64,000 nt of DNA, from NCBI RefSeq assembly GCF_018860525.1, contig NZ_JAHKPM010000051.1, forward strand, positions 1 to 64,000, read 5' to 3'. The position numbers were made by a program, and so were the translations under genes. The notes beneath the pieces are model-generated. The model did no database searches. It was given only the letters and a program-made list of their open reading frames with translations, and was not told the origin of the DNA. Shown one piece after another: positions 50,086 through 61,602 of the stretch (within the stretch, counting starts at the first letter, position 1; every line of letters begins with the position of its first letter). The DNA comes from Vibrio hepatarius (GTDB lineage: Bacteria > Pseudomonadota > Gammaproteobacteria > Enterobacterales > Vibrionaceae).

Positions 50086-51276
50086 TTACGCAGCAGCGAG
50101 TTCTTGGTTTGAACTAGTACCGTAAAGCACAATTATGCTAGGAATGGCAGCAATGGCTAGATATACACCCACGTAAGCAGAGCTATATTTCATCGCTTCC
50201 GTTACAATCAGAGGCGTAAGCCCACCAAATATTGATAAAGCGATATTGTAGCCAACCCCTAAACTTGTTATGTGGTTTTCTGAGTGTTGCCATAGCACGG
50301 CAACTGTGTTGCCCAATACAATAGCCGATAATGCGCTTATACCCAATACCGCACATACTTGCCAAATAAACTCGTCGGCTCCAAGAAGTAGGAAAAGAGG
50401 AATAGCAGCGAAGAGCATAACTGTTGCGCCAAATTTGAATGCGTGTTTAGTCGAAAAGTGTTTATCTACAATAAATGAAAATATGAATATTAATAATACT
50501 AAAACCGAAGAGTTAATTAGTGCTAAGTTTTCAATATTCATTGCTTTACCTAGAATACCACTTGCTAAGTTTTGCACGTAAAATATGACGCCGGCAAGAA
50601 TGGATAAACTAAAGACTTTTATAATGACGTTGTAGTTAGGTGTGCTTGACACATTTTCGACTTTTGGTAATTCTGGTAAAGAAAGACGAAGATATAGACT
50701 AACCATAATATTTATTACGCCGACCAATAACGGTATTCTCCATCCCCAGCTCATCATTTGTTCTTGACTAAGATAGTGCTCCAGTCCAGCGACAACTAAT
50801 AGTGAGATAATGACGCCTGCGATTGAGCTAGATACAATTAGACTGCTAATTCTAGAACGTTCAGATGTTTTTGCATCATACAATAGGTAGTTAAAAAGTG
50901 TCGGGTATTCTCCACCAAAACTAAAAGCTTGGAGCATTTGTAAGATCAAAAAGATAATGACCACATATTGACCTACAGCCTCTATGGGGACTAAAGCCAT
51001 TGAAATGGTAGCGAAACCTGTGAGTAAGTTACAGAAAACTAGCGCTTTTTTACGCCCATGCTGTGCTGCATAGCGACAAATTACAATTCCACCAATAGGG
51101 CGTATTAAGAACCTTAGTGCAAATACACCCCATACAATAAATTCCGAATGTTCAATGCCTTGTTTTGAAAATAGTTGTGAAATATACATTGATATTGATG
51201 CAAATACGGCAATATCGTAATACTCCATGGCATTACCAAGTACAGCACTTGTGCGTTGCTTCCAAGTGAGCGACAT
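50086..51276 (-). CDS. MFS transporter of the metabolite:H+ symporter (ProP-like) group
   Basis: 396 aa, about 12 membrane segments. The loop 2-3 motif is RYAAQHGRKKALVFCN, and GNAMEYYDIAVFAS near the start is typical of the MHS/ProP group that takes up proline, betaine, dicarboxylates and similar compounds. ATG at 51276 is supported by AGAGGGG with 9-base spacing; an ATG at 51297 lies ahead of that site. Substrate unknown; shorter than typical ProP. It is in the accessory segment between ansA and sppA. Confidence 0.85.
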   Translation of the reverse strand: MSLTWKQRTSAVLGNAMEYYDIAVFASISMYISQLFSKQGIEHSEFIVWGVFALRFLIRPIGGIVICRYAAQHGRKKALVFCNLLTGFATISMALVPIEAVGQYVVIIFLILQMLQAFSFGGEYPTLFNYLLYDAKTSERSRISSLIVSSSIAGVIISLLVVAGLEHYLSQEQMMSWGWRIPLLVGVINIMVSLYLRLSLPELPKVENVSSTPNYNVIIKVFSLSILAGVIFYVQNLASGILGKAMNIENLALINSSVLVLLIFIFSFIVDKHFSTKHAFKFGATVMLFAAIPLFLLLGADEFIWQVCAVLGISALSAIVLGNTVAVLWQHSENHITSLGVGYNIALSIFGGLTPLIVTEAMKYSSAYVGVYLAIAAIPSIIVLYGTSSNQELAAA

Positions 51277-51605
51277 TCTAATTGACCCCTCTTTCATCTT
51301 TAGCTTACTTCCTAAGCTAAAATATGAGTTGAACTCTATGATGAATGTATATAAAAGTTGTTCGAGAATGTTTATATTCTTAAGTTAATAAATGGTTAAG
51401 AATATGTAGAGATATTACTGCTATTACTCTTATTTAAAAGTATGCGCATAGTACACTATAAAATTGGTTTTGCAAGAGAAATACGATATAAGACAGCTGC
51501 TTGAAAGTATGAAAATTAACCTGAAAATATTTATGTGTTTAAAGAAAGCAAACTAAAAACGCCCATATTATTTTAATATAGGCGTTTGGTAAGCGAGGGT
51601 TTTAT
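51277..51605. other. Gap of about 330 bases between sppA and the MFS gene
   Basis: AT-rich. Contains the sppA terminator (51553-51587) and nothing else that I can name. The MFS promoter is presumably at its right part but is not evident. Confidence 0.5.
51553..51587 (-). terminator. Intrinsic terminator of sppA
   Basis: Minus strand: AAACGCCTATATTA, short loop, TAATATGGGCGTTT, then TTTAG; 14-bp stem with a single G-U. Confidence 0.85.
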
Positions 51606-53456
51606 TTATTCAATTTGACAGTTTAGACAGAATGCATATTGACCCTTGGGATCATTAAAACTGTCTAATAAGCTTGCGTCTTGAATTATCTGACTAGCAG
51701 CAGGCCTTAAAGATGAAGGAAGCATGGTGTAAACATCGATACCAAGACCCACTTGAACTTGGCTCATCATGTTTTGAATGAACTCTTGGGTTGGAGTCAG
51801 AGGTTCTTCTACCCAATAGAGGTTGAAGTCTTCTAATTTAGCAAGTTCAGCAGCTAATTTGACGGCATCATCAAAATCGCCCATTTGATCGACTAAGCCA
51901 AGTTTCTCGGCATCTTGGCCTGTCCAAACTCGTCCTTGGGCGATATTATCCATGTTTTCAAGAAGAATATTTCGGTTCTCACTGACAAGGTCAACAAAGC
52001 GATGGTAGCCATGTTCAATTCCTAATTGAAAAGCATCGCTTGCACCTTCAGATAAACCTGTTGTAATACCTACACCTGAGAATGGCGAAGTTCCTACCCC
52101 ATCGGTATATATACCGAGTTTATTTAAGCCTTTTTCAAAGGTAGTAATAATACTAAAGATACCAATTGATCCAGTTAGAGTGGTAGGCTGAGCTACAATC
52201 CTATCTGCACTCATTGAAATCCAATATCCCCCTGAGGCTGCCAAGCTAGACATAGATGCCACGACAGGCTTTCCTGAGTCTTTCAGTGCTTGTATCTCGT
52301 TGCGTATTACCTCAGAAGCAAATGCACTTCCACCTGGGCTATCAACACGTAATACGACTGCTTTGACGTTATCATCATTTCGAGCTTGGCGTAGTAATGC
52401 TGAAACTGTGTCACCGCCAGCGGTTCCTTTAGGTTGTGATCCATCCATAATGGCACCACTGGCTACAACGATGGCGATATCATCTTTCGTAGAATCAAAC
52501 TTCGGCTTAATTGTTGTGAGGTATTGATAATAATCGATATGTTGGTAGCTATCTTCACCGTTGGTACCAAATGTTTCAATCAGCTCTTCTCGAACTTGTT
52601 GGCGGGTGGCAAGCTCGTCAACCAAGCCAAGTTCAAGAGAGAGACTAGCCAGATCGCCATCTTGTTCTTTTAGTTGGATTAAAAACTCTTCCATGCTTGG
52701 GTTTAGAGTACGTTTAGAAACCTGTCGATTGGTTGCTACATCGTCGACATATGCACCCCAAAGCTGTCCTAGCCAACGGGAAGCTGACTCTTTGGCTGCA
52801 TTTGACATATCATCACGTACGAAGGGTTCAATAGCCGATTTGTAGGAACCAACACGGAATACATGAGTGTTGATATCAAGTTTCTCTAGTAAGGTTTTGT
52901 AATACATTGAATAGGCGCTATAGCCTTTAATGAGTACAGCACCATCTGGGGCTAGGTAGATTTTATCAGCATAACTTGCAAGATAATATTGGCTCTGGTT
53001 ATAGAAGTCACCCGCAGCGTAAACTGGTTTGCCAGAGGCCTTAAATTCGTTAAGAGCTTTCGCAATATAACGAAGTTTTGTTAAGTTTGTTTCCGGCATA
53101 TCGCCCAGAGCAAGTACAATTCCTGTGATGTTGTCATCATCTGTCGCATGTCGGATAGTATCTACTATGTCAAACAGCAAGTTTTCACTCGGTATACCTT
53201 CTCCAAATAGAGAACCAGCAAATGAATCCATTGGATTGACATAGCGCGATTGCTCGACGATTGGACCAGAAAGATTGAGAATGAGTGCGTTTTTTTGAGT
53301 TAAGTTGGGAGTTACCGAGCTACTGGTTGTGTATGTGAAATAAAGAATTCCAAGTGCAAACAGGAAGACAAGGTTCACTAGAGCAAGGCGAGCAAAGGTG
53401 ATCAATTTCCATATCCCTTTGAAAAGCATGCCAATATATTTGAATATTTTTTTCAT
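51606..53456 (-). CDS. sppA: SppA, signal peptide peptidase A (protease IV, 67-kDa type)
   Basis: 616 aa, the double-domain form as in Escherichia coli. N-terminal membrane anchor (about residues 20-45) with the body in the periplasm. The catalytic Lys is in RVGSYKSAIEPF in the first repeat and the catalytic Ser in SLAASGGYWIS in the second. Degrades cleaved signal peptides in the membrane. Usually beside ansA. Confidence 0.95.
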   Translation of the reverse strand: MKKIFKYIGMLFKGIWKLITFARLALVNLVFLFALGILYFTYTTSSSVTPNLTQKNALILNLSGPIVEQSRYVNPMDSFAGSLFGEGIPSENLLFDIVDTIRHATDDDNITGIVLALGDMPETNLTKLRYIAKALNEFKASGKPVYAAGDFYNQSQYYLASYADKIYLAPDGAVLIKGYSAYSMYYKTLLEKLDINTHVFRVGSYKSAIEPFVRDDMSNAAKESASRWLGQLWGAYVDDVATNRQVSKRTLNPSMEEFLIQLKEQDGDLASLSLELGLVDELATRQQVREELIETFGTNGEDSYQHIDYYQYLTTIKPKFDSTKDDIAIVVASGAIMDGSQPKGTAGGDTVSALLRQARNDDNVKAVVLRVDSPGGSAFASEVIRNEIQALKDSGKPVVASMSSLAASGGYWISMSADRIVAQPTTLTGSIGIFSIITTFEKGLNKLGIYTDGVGTSPFSGVGITTGLSEGASDAFQLGIEHGYHRFVDLVSENRNILLENMDNIAQGRVWTGQDAEKLGLVDQMGDFDDAVKLAAELAKLEDFNLYWVEEPLTPTQEFIQNMMSQVQVGLGIDVYTMLPSSLRPAASQIIQDASLLDSFNDPKGQYAFCLNCQIE

Positions 53457-53623
53457 TGTGGCTCCACTGCACTCGCGCGCAGGTTTAAATCTAGATACAT
53501 TTGAGCGTAAAGGTGTTAGTAGGCCTACATCCTACTTAAACTAGTATAACTGAACAACAACAAGATTGATCGGTGTTACAAAAGTGTAAACACCTGTTTG
53601 ATTTTAATTGCTGGCAAATCTAT

Positions 53624-53640
53624 TGTGGTCAGACCAGAAT
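53624..53640 (+). promoter_or_regulatory. FadR operator before fadH
   Basis: TGGTCAGACCA (53626-53636) is a perfect match to the FadR core TGGTCNGACCA and is almost palindromic, 20 bases before the fadH start. FadR would repress fadH in the absence of long-chain acyl-CoA. Confidence 0.75.
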
Positions 53641-53649
53641 TGATAATAA

Positions 53650-55668
<2,019 letters not shown>

Positions 55669-55680
55669 CATTTTCATTCA

Positions 55681-55717
55681 ATATGAAGACCTTATTAATG
55701 GGGTCTTCATATTTTTT
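55681..55717 (+). terminator. Intrinsic terminator after fadH
   Basis: 11-bp stem ATATGAAGACC/GGTCTTCATAT (55681-55691, 55702-55712) followed by TTTTTG. Confidence 0.88.
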
Positions 55718-55732
55718 GTTTAAATTTATCGT

Positions 55733-56566
55733 TCAGAGTATTACCGTTTTGTTTCCAAAGACAAAAACATGATCATTAGTCACTTTATTAAGCGCTTTAC
55801 TCAATACGCTTTTTTCTACATCACGTCCTGCTTGTGCCATATCTTGAGCACTAAAATTATGGTCTACTGGTATGACATCTTGTTTGATTATCGGGCCTTC
55901 ATCTAGGTCGTTAGTAACAAAATGTGCCGTCGCGCCAATTATTTTCACCCCACGATCATACGCTTGCTGATATGGCTTAGCGCCGATGAACGCAGGTAGG
56001 AAGCTATGGTGGATATTAATGATTTTATGGTGGTATTTTTCGACAAAAGATGGAGTTAGCACTCGCATGTATTTAGCTAGAACAAGGTAATCTGCATTAT
56101 ACTGTTCGATAATGTTAAGCAGCTTTTTCTCGTGCTCTTCTCTATCTAAACCTGCATGTGAGATAAGGTGGTAGGGTATATCAAATTTTTTAGTTAGACA
56201 CTCAAGGGTATCGTAGTTACCTATTACGGCGGCAATATCGACATTCAGGCTGCCATCATAGCTTTTCATCAGAATATCACCAAGACAATGTGCTTCCTTT
56301 GTTACCATAACTACTATACGCTTCCGATTAGGACCGATTAACTTTCGTGTCGCCCCTTGCGGCAAAGCTTGGTCAAGTTCGTTAAGAAGTATATTGTCGT
56401 TAAAGTATCCCTGTAGCTCGGTACGCATGAAAAAGTGGCCACTCGTATTGTCGACAAATTCGTTGTTGTGAATAATATTCAGTTGATGTTTGTAGCAGAT
56501 GTTGGTGACTTTTGATATGAGTCCTGAAGCATCTTTACAGTGAGTAAGCAGTATTTTCTTTTCCAT
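55733..56566 (-). CDS. purU: Formyltetrahydrofolate deformylase, housekeeping copy
   Basis: 277 aa. ACT domain (about 5-85) followed by the formyltransferase-type catalytic domain with INIHHSFLPAFIGAKPYQQA and ATAHFVTNDLDEGPII. Provides formate for purine synthesis (PurT) and balances one-carbon folates. This copy sits at the usual vibrio place near fadH, in contrast to the operon copy at 7940. Confidence 0.95.
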   Translation of the reverse strand: MEKKILLTHCKDASGLISKVTNICYKHQLNIIHNNEFVDNTSGHFFMRTELQGYFNDNILLNELDQALPQGATRKLIGPNRKRIVVMVTKEAHCLGDILMKSYDGSLNVDIAAVIGNYDTLECLTKKFDIPYHLISHAGLDREEHEKKLLNIIEQYNADYLVLAKYMRVLTPSFVEKYHHKIINIHHSFLPAFIGAKPYQQAYDRGVKIIGATAHFVTNDLDEGPIIKQDVIPVDHNFSAQDMAQAGRDVEKSVLSKALNKVTNDHVFVFGNKTVIL

Positions 56567-56762
56567 TGGGTTAGTTTTTCCGTGAATTATTTTTTTTGTG
56601 GAGTGAAATTAAAGTTGAGGGCCAAACAAATAAGCGGCCTATGTAATATCAGCTACAATTATCCTAATGTTGTGACAGTTTCAATCATTAATATCAGTTA
56701 ACCGTTTGGTTTGATGAATTTGTACCGAAACTGCCAGATCTCAGCCCCTAAAGGTGGTATGT

Positions 56763-56963
56763 ATGGATAGAGATCTACTCGCTCGCAAGTTGTATTCGGA
56801 AAGAGTGAATGCACTACTTGGTGATCAAGAGCTTAATGAAGAACTTCTCAACGAAATGTGGGAAAACAAAGCTTCACCAAGTGAAGCTGCTCGTGCTATG
56901 ACTGATTGCCAAAGTGATTTCGAAGGGCCTGCTTGGTTGTCGCGTTTTTTGAATCGACGTTGA
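56763..56963 (+). CDS. Small conserved-looking cytoplasmic protein, 66 aa
   Basis: ATG at 56763 is chosen because AAGGTGG (56751-56757) is well placed; the product begins MDRDLLARKLYSERVNALLG. It is acidic in the middle, helical, ends in AWLSRFLNRR, and has no membrane segment. I do not recognise a family. It lies between purU (divergent) and yoaA. Confidence 0.6.
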   Translation: MDRDLLARKLYSERVNALLGDQELNEELLNEMWENKASPSEAARAMTDCQSDFEGPAWLSRFLNRR

Positions 56964-57099
56964 GTATTTGAAACAAAAATTTACTCGTCTTACAGCTCTA
57001 TGGGCGGGTAGATACTATTGACTTTAATTAGTTCGCATCCCTCCCTTGAACCTGACATAATCCATTCCTATCTAATTAAACCCTAGTATTTTCTTGTTG

Positions 57100-59028
57100 A
57101 TGATTTCAAAGATTTTTTCAGCTGATGGTGCTTTAGGCAAAGTAATCCAAGGCTTTCAACCTAGAAAATCTCAGTTGGAAATGGCTGAAGCCATTTCTAC
57201 TGCGATTCAGGCTAACCAGCAAGTGGTGATTGAAGCTGGTACAGGAACGGGTAAAACGTTTGCTTATCTTATCCCAGCACTTCAAAGTGGCAAAAAGACG
57301 ATTATTAGTACTGGGTCAAAAAATCTTCAAGAGCAATTATATCACCGCGATTTACCCTTGATGACGGACGCCCTTGGCTTTTGCGGACAGGTAGCACTTT
57401 TAAAAGGCCGGGCTAACTATTTATGCCTTGACCGTTTAAGCCGGCAAATGGTTGAAAGCCATAGTGATAGGGCCGACACCGATCTACTTAGTCAATTGGT
57501 TAAAGTGCGATCTTGGTCGAGTGAAACTAAAAGTGGTGATCTTGGCGAATGTAACGACATTGCGGAAGATAGCCTAGTTATACCGACCATTACTTCAACC
57601 AATGATAATTGTTTGGGGAAAGAGTGCCCTAGCTACCAAGATTGTTTTGTTCTTAAAGCTCGTAAGAAGGCAATGGATGCCGATGTAGTGGTGGTGAATC
57701 ATCATTTATTTTTGGCAGACTTGGCAATAAAAGAAACGGGCTTTGGAGAATTAATCCCCGAAGCGGAAGTTTTTATATTCGATGAAGCTCATCAGTTACC
57801 TGATATTGCTAGCCATTATTTTGGACAATCTTTGTCCAGTCGTCAGATCCAACAACTATCAAGTGACATAGAAATAGGATATCGCACCGAAGCCCAAGAC
57901 ATGCGTCAGTTGCAAAAAGTGGGAGAGAAGCTGTCACAATGCGCAATGGACCTCAGAATCGCTTTGGGTGAACCAGGTTACCGAGGTAATTGGCGTGAAG
58001 CGATAACGTCTCTTGCTATTAAAAGAGAACTTCAACGCCTACGTGATACACTTGATTTTTGTCTTGATGTACTAAAATTAGCGCTTGGTCGTAGCCAGTT
58101 ACTGGATGTTGCATACGAAAGGGCGAGTGCTATCCAAGCGCGTTTAATAAGAGTTTGTGATGTTTCTATAACGGGATACTCGTATTGGTATGAGACGACT
58201 CCACGCCATTTTGGTCTACATATTACACCTCTGTCGGTTGCCGATAAATTTCAAGAGCAGATAGAACAGGCGAGTGGTGCGTGGGTATTTACGTCGGCTA
58301 CGCTTGGAGTTGAAGGTGACTTTAAGCATTTCACTTCTCGGCTTGGTTTACAGCCAAATACGGAATTAGTGCTTGCTAGCCCATTCGATTATCAAAGCCA
58401 AGCAAGGTTATGTGTTCCTCGCTACTTACCTGAACCCAACAGCCCTCAAATGGCAGATAAGTTAGTTTCTATGCTAGGACCTGTTATTGAGCAGAACCAA
58501 GGTAGATGCTTCTTTCTTTGTACATCCCACAGTATGATGAAGGAACTGGGGGATAGGTTTCGCAATATTTTATCTATACCAGTGCTAATGCAAGGTGAGA
58601 CGAGTAAGCAGAGAACACTCAAGGAGTTTATGGAGTTGGGTAATGCTTTACTCGTCGCAACAGGTGCATTTTGGGAAGGAATTGATGTTAGAGGAGATGC
58701 CCTTAGCTGTGTTATTATCGATAAATTGCCTTTTACTGCTCCGGATGATCCCTTACTCAAAGCAAGAATAGAGGATTGCCAGTTAAAAGGAGGCCAGCCA
58801 TTCTCTCAGGTTCAGTTACCAGAAGCGGTCATTACGTTGAAACAGGGAGTTGGGCGTCTTATCCGTGATGAGAGAGATAAGGGTGCGTTGATCATTTGTG
58901 ATAATCGATTAGTCACTCGTGATTACGGTGGAGTCTTTCTTGCCAGCTTACCGCCCATTCCTCGGACTCGGGATTTGGGAGTCGTGAAGGATTTCCTTGT
59001 ACAAATATCAGAAAAAACGAATAGTTAG
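57100..59028 (+). CDS. yoaA: YoaA, DinG/XPD-type ATP-dependent DNA helicase
   Basis: 642 aa. SF2 helicase of the DinG/XPD group. Walker [10 protein letters not shown] near residue 45, DEAH box in IFDEAHQ, and four cysteines that bind the 4Fe-4S cluster ([20 protein letters not shown]). Motif [14 protein letters not shown] near the C terminus. In Escherichia coli YoaA pairs with HolC in repair of damaged forks. No good ribosome site; TTGs at 57094 and 57097 also possible. Operon order yoaA-tsaB-slp as in Escherichia coli. Confidence 0.92.
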   Translation: MISKIFSADGALGKVIQGFQPRKSQLEMAEAISTAIQANQQVVIEAGTGTGKTFAYLIPALQSGKKTIISTGSKNLQEQLYHRDLPLMTDALGFCGQVALLKGRANYLCLDRLSRQMVESHSDRADTDLLSQLVKVRSWSSETKSGDLGECNDIAEDSLVIPTITSTNDNCLGKECPSYQDCFVLKARKKAMDADVVVVNHHLFLADLAIKETGFGELIPEAEVFIFDEAHQLPDIASHYFGQSLSSRQIQQLSSDIEIGYRTEAQDMRQLQKVGEKLSQCAMDLRIALGEPGYRGNWREAITSLAIKRELQRLRDTLDFCLDVLKLALGRSQLLDVAYERASAIQARLIRVCDVSITGYSYWYETTPRHFGLHITPLSVADKFQEQIEQASGAWVFTSATLGVEGDFKHFTSRLGLQPNTELVLASPFDYQSQARLCVPRYLPEPNSPQMADKLVSMLGPVIEQNQGRCFFLCTSHSMMKELGDRFRNILSIPVLMQGETSKQRTLKEFMELGNALLVATGAFWEGIDVRGDALSCVIIDKLPFTAPDDPLLKARIEDCQLKGGQPFSQVQLPEAVITLKQGVGRLIRDERDKGALIICDNRLVTRDYGGVFLASLPPIPRTRDLGVVKDFLVQISEKTNS

Positions 59029-59036
59029 AGAAGCCA

Positions 59037-59738
59037 ATGAGCGCAAAAATCCTTGCATTAGATACTGCAACAGAAAATTGTTCTGTTGCGCTACTTGTTA
59101 ACGATTGTGTCTATGTCCGCAGACAAGTTGCACCACGCGATCACACCAAAAAAATTCTACCAATGGTGGACGAAGTATTAAAAGAATCAGGTCTTAGGCT
59201 AACTGATCTGGATGCTCTTGCATTTGGTCGTGGGCCAGGTAGTTTTACAGGAGTACGTATTGGCATCGGTATTGCACAAGGTTTAGCATTTGGGGCTGAA
59301 CTCCCGATGATTGGTATTTCCACTTTACAAGCAATGGCGCAAGGTAGTTTTCGTAATATGGGCTCAACCTATGTGGCTTGTGCAATTGACGCTCGAATGA
59401 GTGAGGTTTATTGGGGGCGTTTTGCGCGTCAAGAAGATGGCACTTGGTGCTCTGTTGATGAAGAGGTGGTGATTCCACCGTCTATACTAGCTGGTAAAAG
59501 CCAAGCAGATAATTTTTCTTGGATGAAAGCTGGAACCGGTTGGGACGCATATTCAGATGCACTAGACAAAGTTCCGTTTGAAGTAACTGAGGGAAATGTA
59601 CTGTATCCAGACGCTGAAGATATTGCTTTGTTGGCACAGTTTGAGTTTGAAAAGGGTAATATGGTTACTGTTGAAGACTCAAGCCCTGTCTATTTACGTG
59701 ACAAAGTTGCATGGAAGAAGCTGCCCGGTAGAGAATAA
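59037..59738 (+). CDS. tsaB: TsaB, tRNA threonylcarbamoyladenosine synthesis partner
   Basis: 233 aa. N-terminal [16 protein letters not shown] of the ASKHA fold, then [20 protein letters not shown]. Works with TsaC, TsaD and TsaE to make t6A37; TsaB is the inactive partner of TsaD. It starts 8 bases after the stop of yoaA. Confidence 0.95.
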   Translation: MSAKILALDTATENCSVALLVNDCVYVRRQVAPRDHTKKILPMVDEVLKESGLRLTDLDALAFGRGPGSFTGVRIGIGIAQGLAFGAELPMIGISTLQAMAQGSFRNMGSTYVACAIDARMSEVYWGRFARQEDGTWCSVDEEVVIPPSILAGKSQADNFSWMKAGTGWDAYSDALDKVPFEVTEGNVLYPDAEDIALLAQFEFEKGNMVTVEDSSPVYLRDKVAWKKLPGRE

Positions 59739-59758
59739 GAGGTGACAAGACGGAGAGT

Positions 59759-60061
59759 ATGGTTTCTATTAATGGATTACCTCCATCAATTCCAGGGCCT
59801 AACAAAGCCAATAAAACTGGAAAAAAAGGTGGAGTAAAAAAATCTCAGGACAATCCATCCGTTGGCCAGCCAAGCAAAGTGGCTAACGCGGTGGCGCAAT
59901 CCATACGTCATGTTCACGAGTCAGATATTCATAAAGCTCAACTGCAGTATGATCTCCCTGAAGGACAAGGAAGAAAAGCACTGCAAGAGTATATGGACGT
60001 GATGAATCAATCGAAACGAGAGGAGTTATCTCAACTCTTGGGTGTCGATCTTTATATTTAA
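59759..60061 (+). CDS. Conserved-type hypothetical protein, 100 aa
   Basis: ATG at 59759 has GGAGAGT before it. The first half is low-complexity and basic, GPNKANKTGKKGGVKKSQ; the second half is helical with LPEGQGRKALQEYMDVMNQ and ends LLGVDLYI. No domain that I recognise; the layout (disordered basic start, helical end) would fit a small binding protein. It lies within the yoaA-tsaB-slp operon and, by position, belongs to it. Confidence 0.65.
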   Translation: MVSINGLPPSIPGPNKANKTGKKGGVKKSQDNPSVGQPSKVANAVAQSIRHVHESDIHKAQLQYDLPEGQGRKALQEYMDVMNQSKREELSQLLGVDLYI

Positions 60062-60080
60062 ATGCGTTGATAAATTAGCT

Positions 60081-60638
60081 ATGAAATCAAAAATTTTAAA
60101 ATTTTCTACTCTTGCTCTCTTGTTATTAGGGATCTGTGCCTGTAGTGCTCTGCCTGAGAACTTGGTATCTACTAATCCTAACCTACAAACTAGCTATTCA
60201 GCTTGGAACTCAACACTTGATGTCACACAGGAACTTCGTTTAGGAGGTGTGATTGCGAGTGTGAAAAACCTTAAAAATAAGACTAGGATCGAAGTGGTTA
60301 ACTTGCCGATTGATTCAAGCGGTAAACCAGACATAAATCAAGAACCACAAGGACGTTTTGTTGGATATGTCGAAGGTTTTGCTGATCCTATAAAGTTCGC
60401 TGAAGGTCGCTTGATTACCTTACTTGGTAATAGTGACAGTCAAGAAGCTGCGACAGTTGGGGACTATAGCTATGATTTTCCGGTGATGAAAGTGAAAAAC
60501 TATCATTTGTGGAGAATTGAGGAGCGTGTGGTTATCCATAATAACTTTGGTCCCAGTAATTATTCTTGTCGTGGTCTTTATTGTCGAGAAATTATCCGAG
60601 GTACTCAGCAAGGAGTGGTTATCCAAGAAGTAAAATGA
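60081..60638 (+). CDS. Slp/YeaY-family outer membrane lipoprotein
   Basis: 185 aa from the ATG at 60081 (an upstream ATG at 60042 lies in the previous gene). Signal peptide with lipobox ICAC, cleaved before the Cys. The mature body has RLGGVIASVKNLKNKTRIEV and YVEGFADPIKFAEGR, hallmarks of Slp/YeaY. Its stop overlaps the ATG of the next gene by 4 bases. Position after tsaB matches yeaY of Escherichia coli. Confidence 0.88.
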   Translation: MKSKILKFSTLALLLLGICACSALPENLVSTNPNLQTSYSAWNSTLDVTQELRLGGVIASVKNLKNKTRIEVVNLPIDSSGKPDINQEPQGRFVGYVEGFADPIKFAEGRLITLLGNSDSQEAATVGDYSYDFPVMKVKNYHLWRIEERVVIHNNFGPSNYSCRGLYCREIIRGTQQGVVIQEVK

Positions 60639-61492
60639 GATTAAGAGATACTCGATACTCCTTATCTGAAGGTTATTTAACTGCTATTGAATGTGGTTAC
60701 AGTCATTTAGCAAAAAGCTCAGTGGTTTTTATACATGGGTGGTTGGATAATGCGGCTAGCTTTCAGTCTGTGATGAAAGTATTGCATGATATGGATCCTA
60801 CTCTTCATCTTTGTGCGATAGATCTTTCAGGGCATGGTAAATCAAGTCATAAGCTAGGTAATAATTTTTACCCATTCCATGATTATATTGATGATATCTA
60901 TCAAATTTTGTCTGACTTATCGCCAAATAGAGTGGTTTTAGTCGGTCATTCACTTGGTGCTTTGATTGCAAGTTGCTATAGTGCAGCTTTTCCTGAGCAA
61001 ATTAATGGGTTAGTTGAGATAGAAGGGCGTGGACCTTTGTCGGAAGATAGTAGCCAAACCGTCTCTCGTTTGAGAGAAGGAGTTTTGAGTCGCCAGAGAA
61101 TTCGTAATAGACCGAGACGAGCATTTTTGTCACAAAAGGATGCCGTTGAAGTTAGATCTAAGATTAATCAAATTGCTGCTGAACTTATCAAACCGATTGT
61201 AGTAAGAGGCCTAAAGAAAACGCCACAAGGTTGGCAATGGCATCATGATGAAAAGTTACAAAGCCAGTCTTTGTATCGGATGTCCCACCAACATGCTCAG
61301 TCGATCAGACAGCAAATTACGTGCCCTCATTTGGTTATTTTAGGTAATAATGGGTTTCCCTATCTGCAGCAGAAACAGCAAGGCGAGCGACAATTAATTG
61401 AAATTGTTACCGTTGAAGGTGGCCATCATTGTCATCTGCAGGCCCCTTCTAGAGTATCTGAACTAATCTTTGCTTTAGTTAACAAAATTTAA
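60635..61492 (+). CDS. Alpha/beta hydrolase
   Basis: 285 aa, cytoplasmic. VVFIHGWLDNAASF (oxyanion site), nucleophile elbow VGHSLGALIAS with its Ser, and a late GGHHCHLQAP with the probable catalytic His. ATG at 60635 overlaps the slp stop (ATGA). Substrate unknown; it is before fadD, so a fatty ester or thioester is possible but not shown. Confidence 0.85.
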   Translation: MRLRDTRYSLSEGYLTAIECGYSHLAKSSVVFIHGWLDNAASFQSVMKVLHDMDPTLHLCAIDLSGHGKSSHKLGNNFYPFHDYIDDIYQILSDLSPNRVVLVGHSLGALIASCYSAAFPEQINGLVEIEGRGPLSEDSSQTVSRLREGVLSRQRIRNRPRRAFLSQKDAVEVRSKINQIAAELIKPIVVRGLKKTPQGWQWHHDEKLQSQSLYRMSHQHAQSIRQQITCPHLVILGNNGFPYLQQKQQGERQLIEIVTVEGGHHCHLQAPSRVSELIFALVNKI

Positions 61493-61602
61493 ACAAGTGT
61501 TTGAGCCTTTCGTGCTCGGGCTGTTTGCTTGTGTTGTAATGTTTACTTACTAACACACGGCGTTTCATCGACAACAGCCAGCTTATTTCGAGGAGTGTTA
61601 TC

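Noticed and set aside
53457..53623. Search for an additional small gene between sppA and fadH
   Set aside because: No ORF with a ribosome site was seen; the gap holds only divergent promoter sequence and the FadR site.
61500..61540. FadR site before fadD
   Set aside because: Only a partial match to the core (about six of eight key positions), so not listed as a feature though mentioned as weak.
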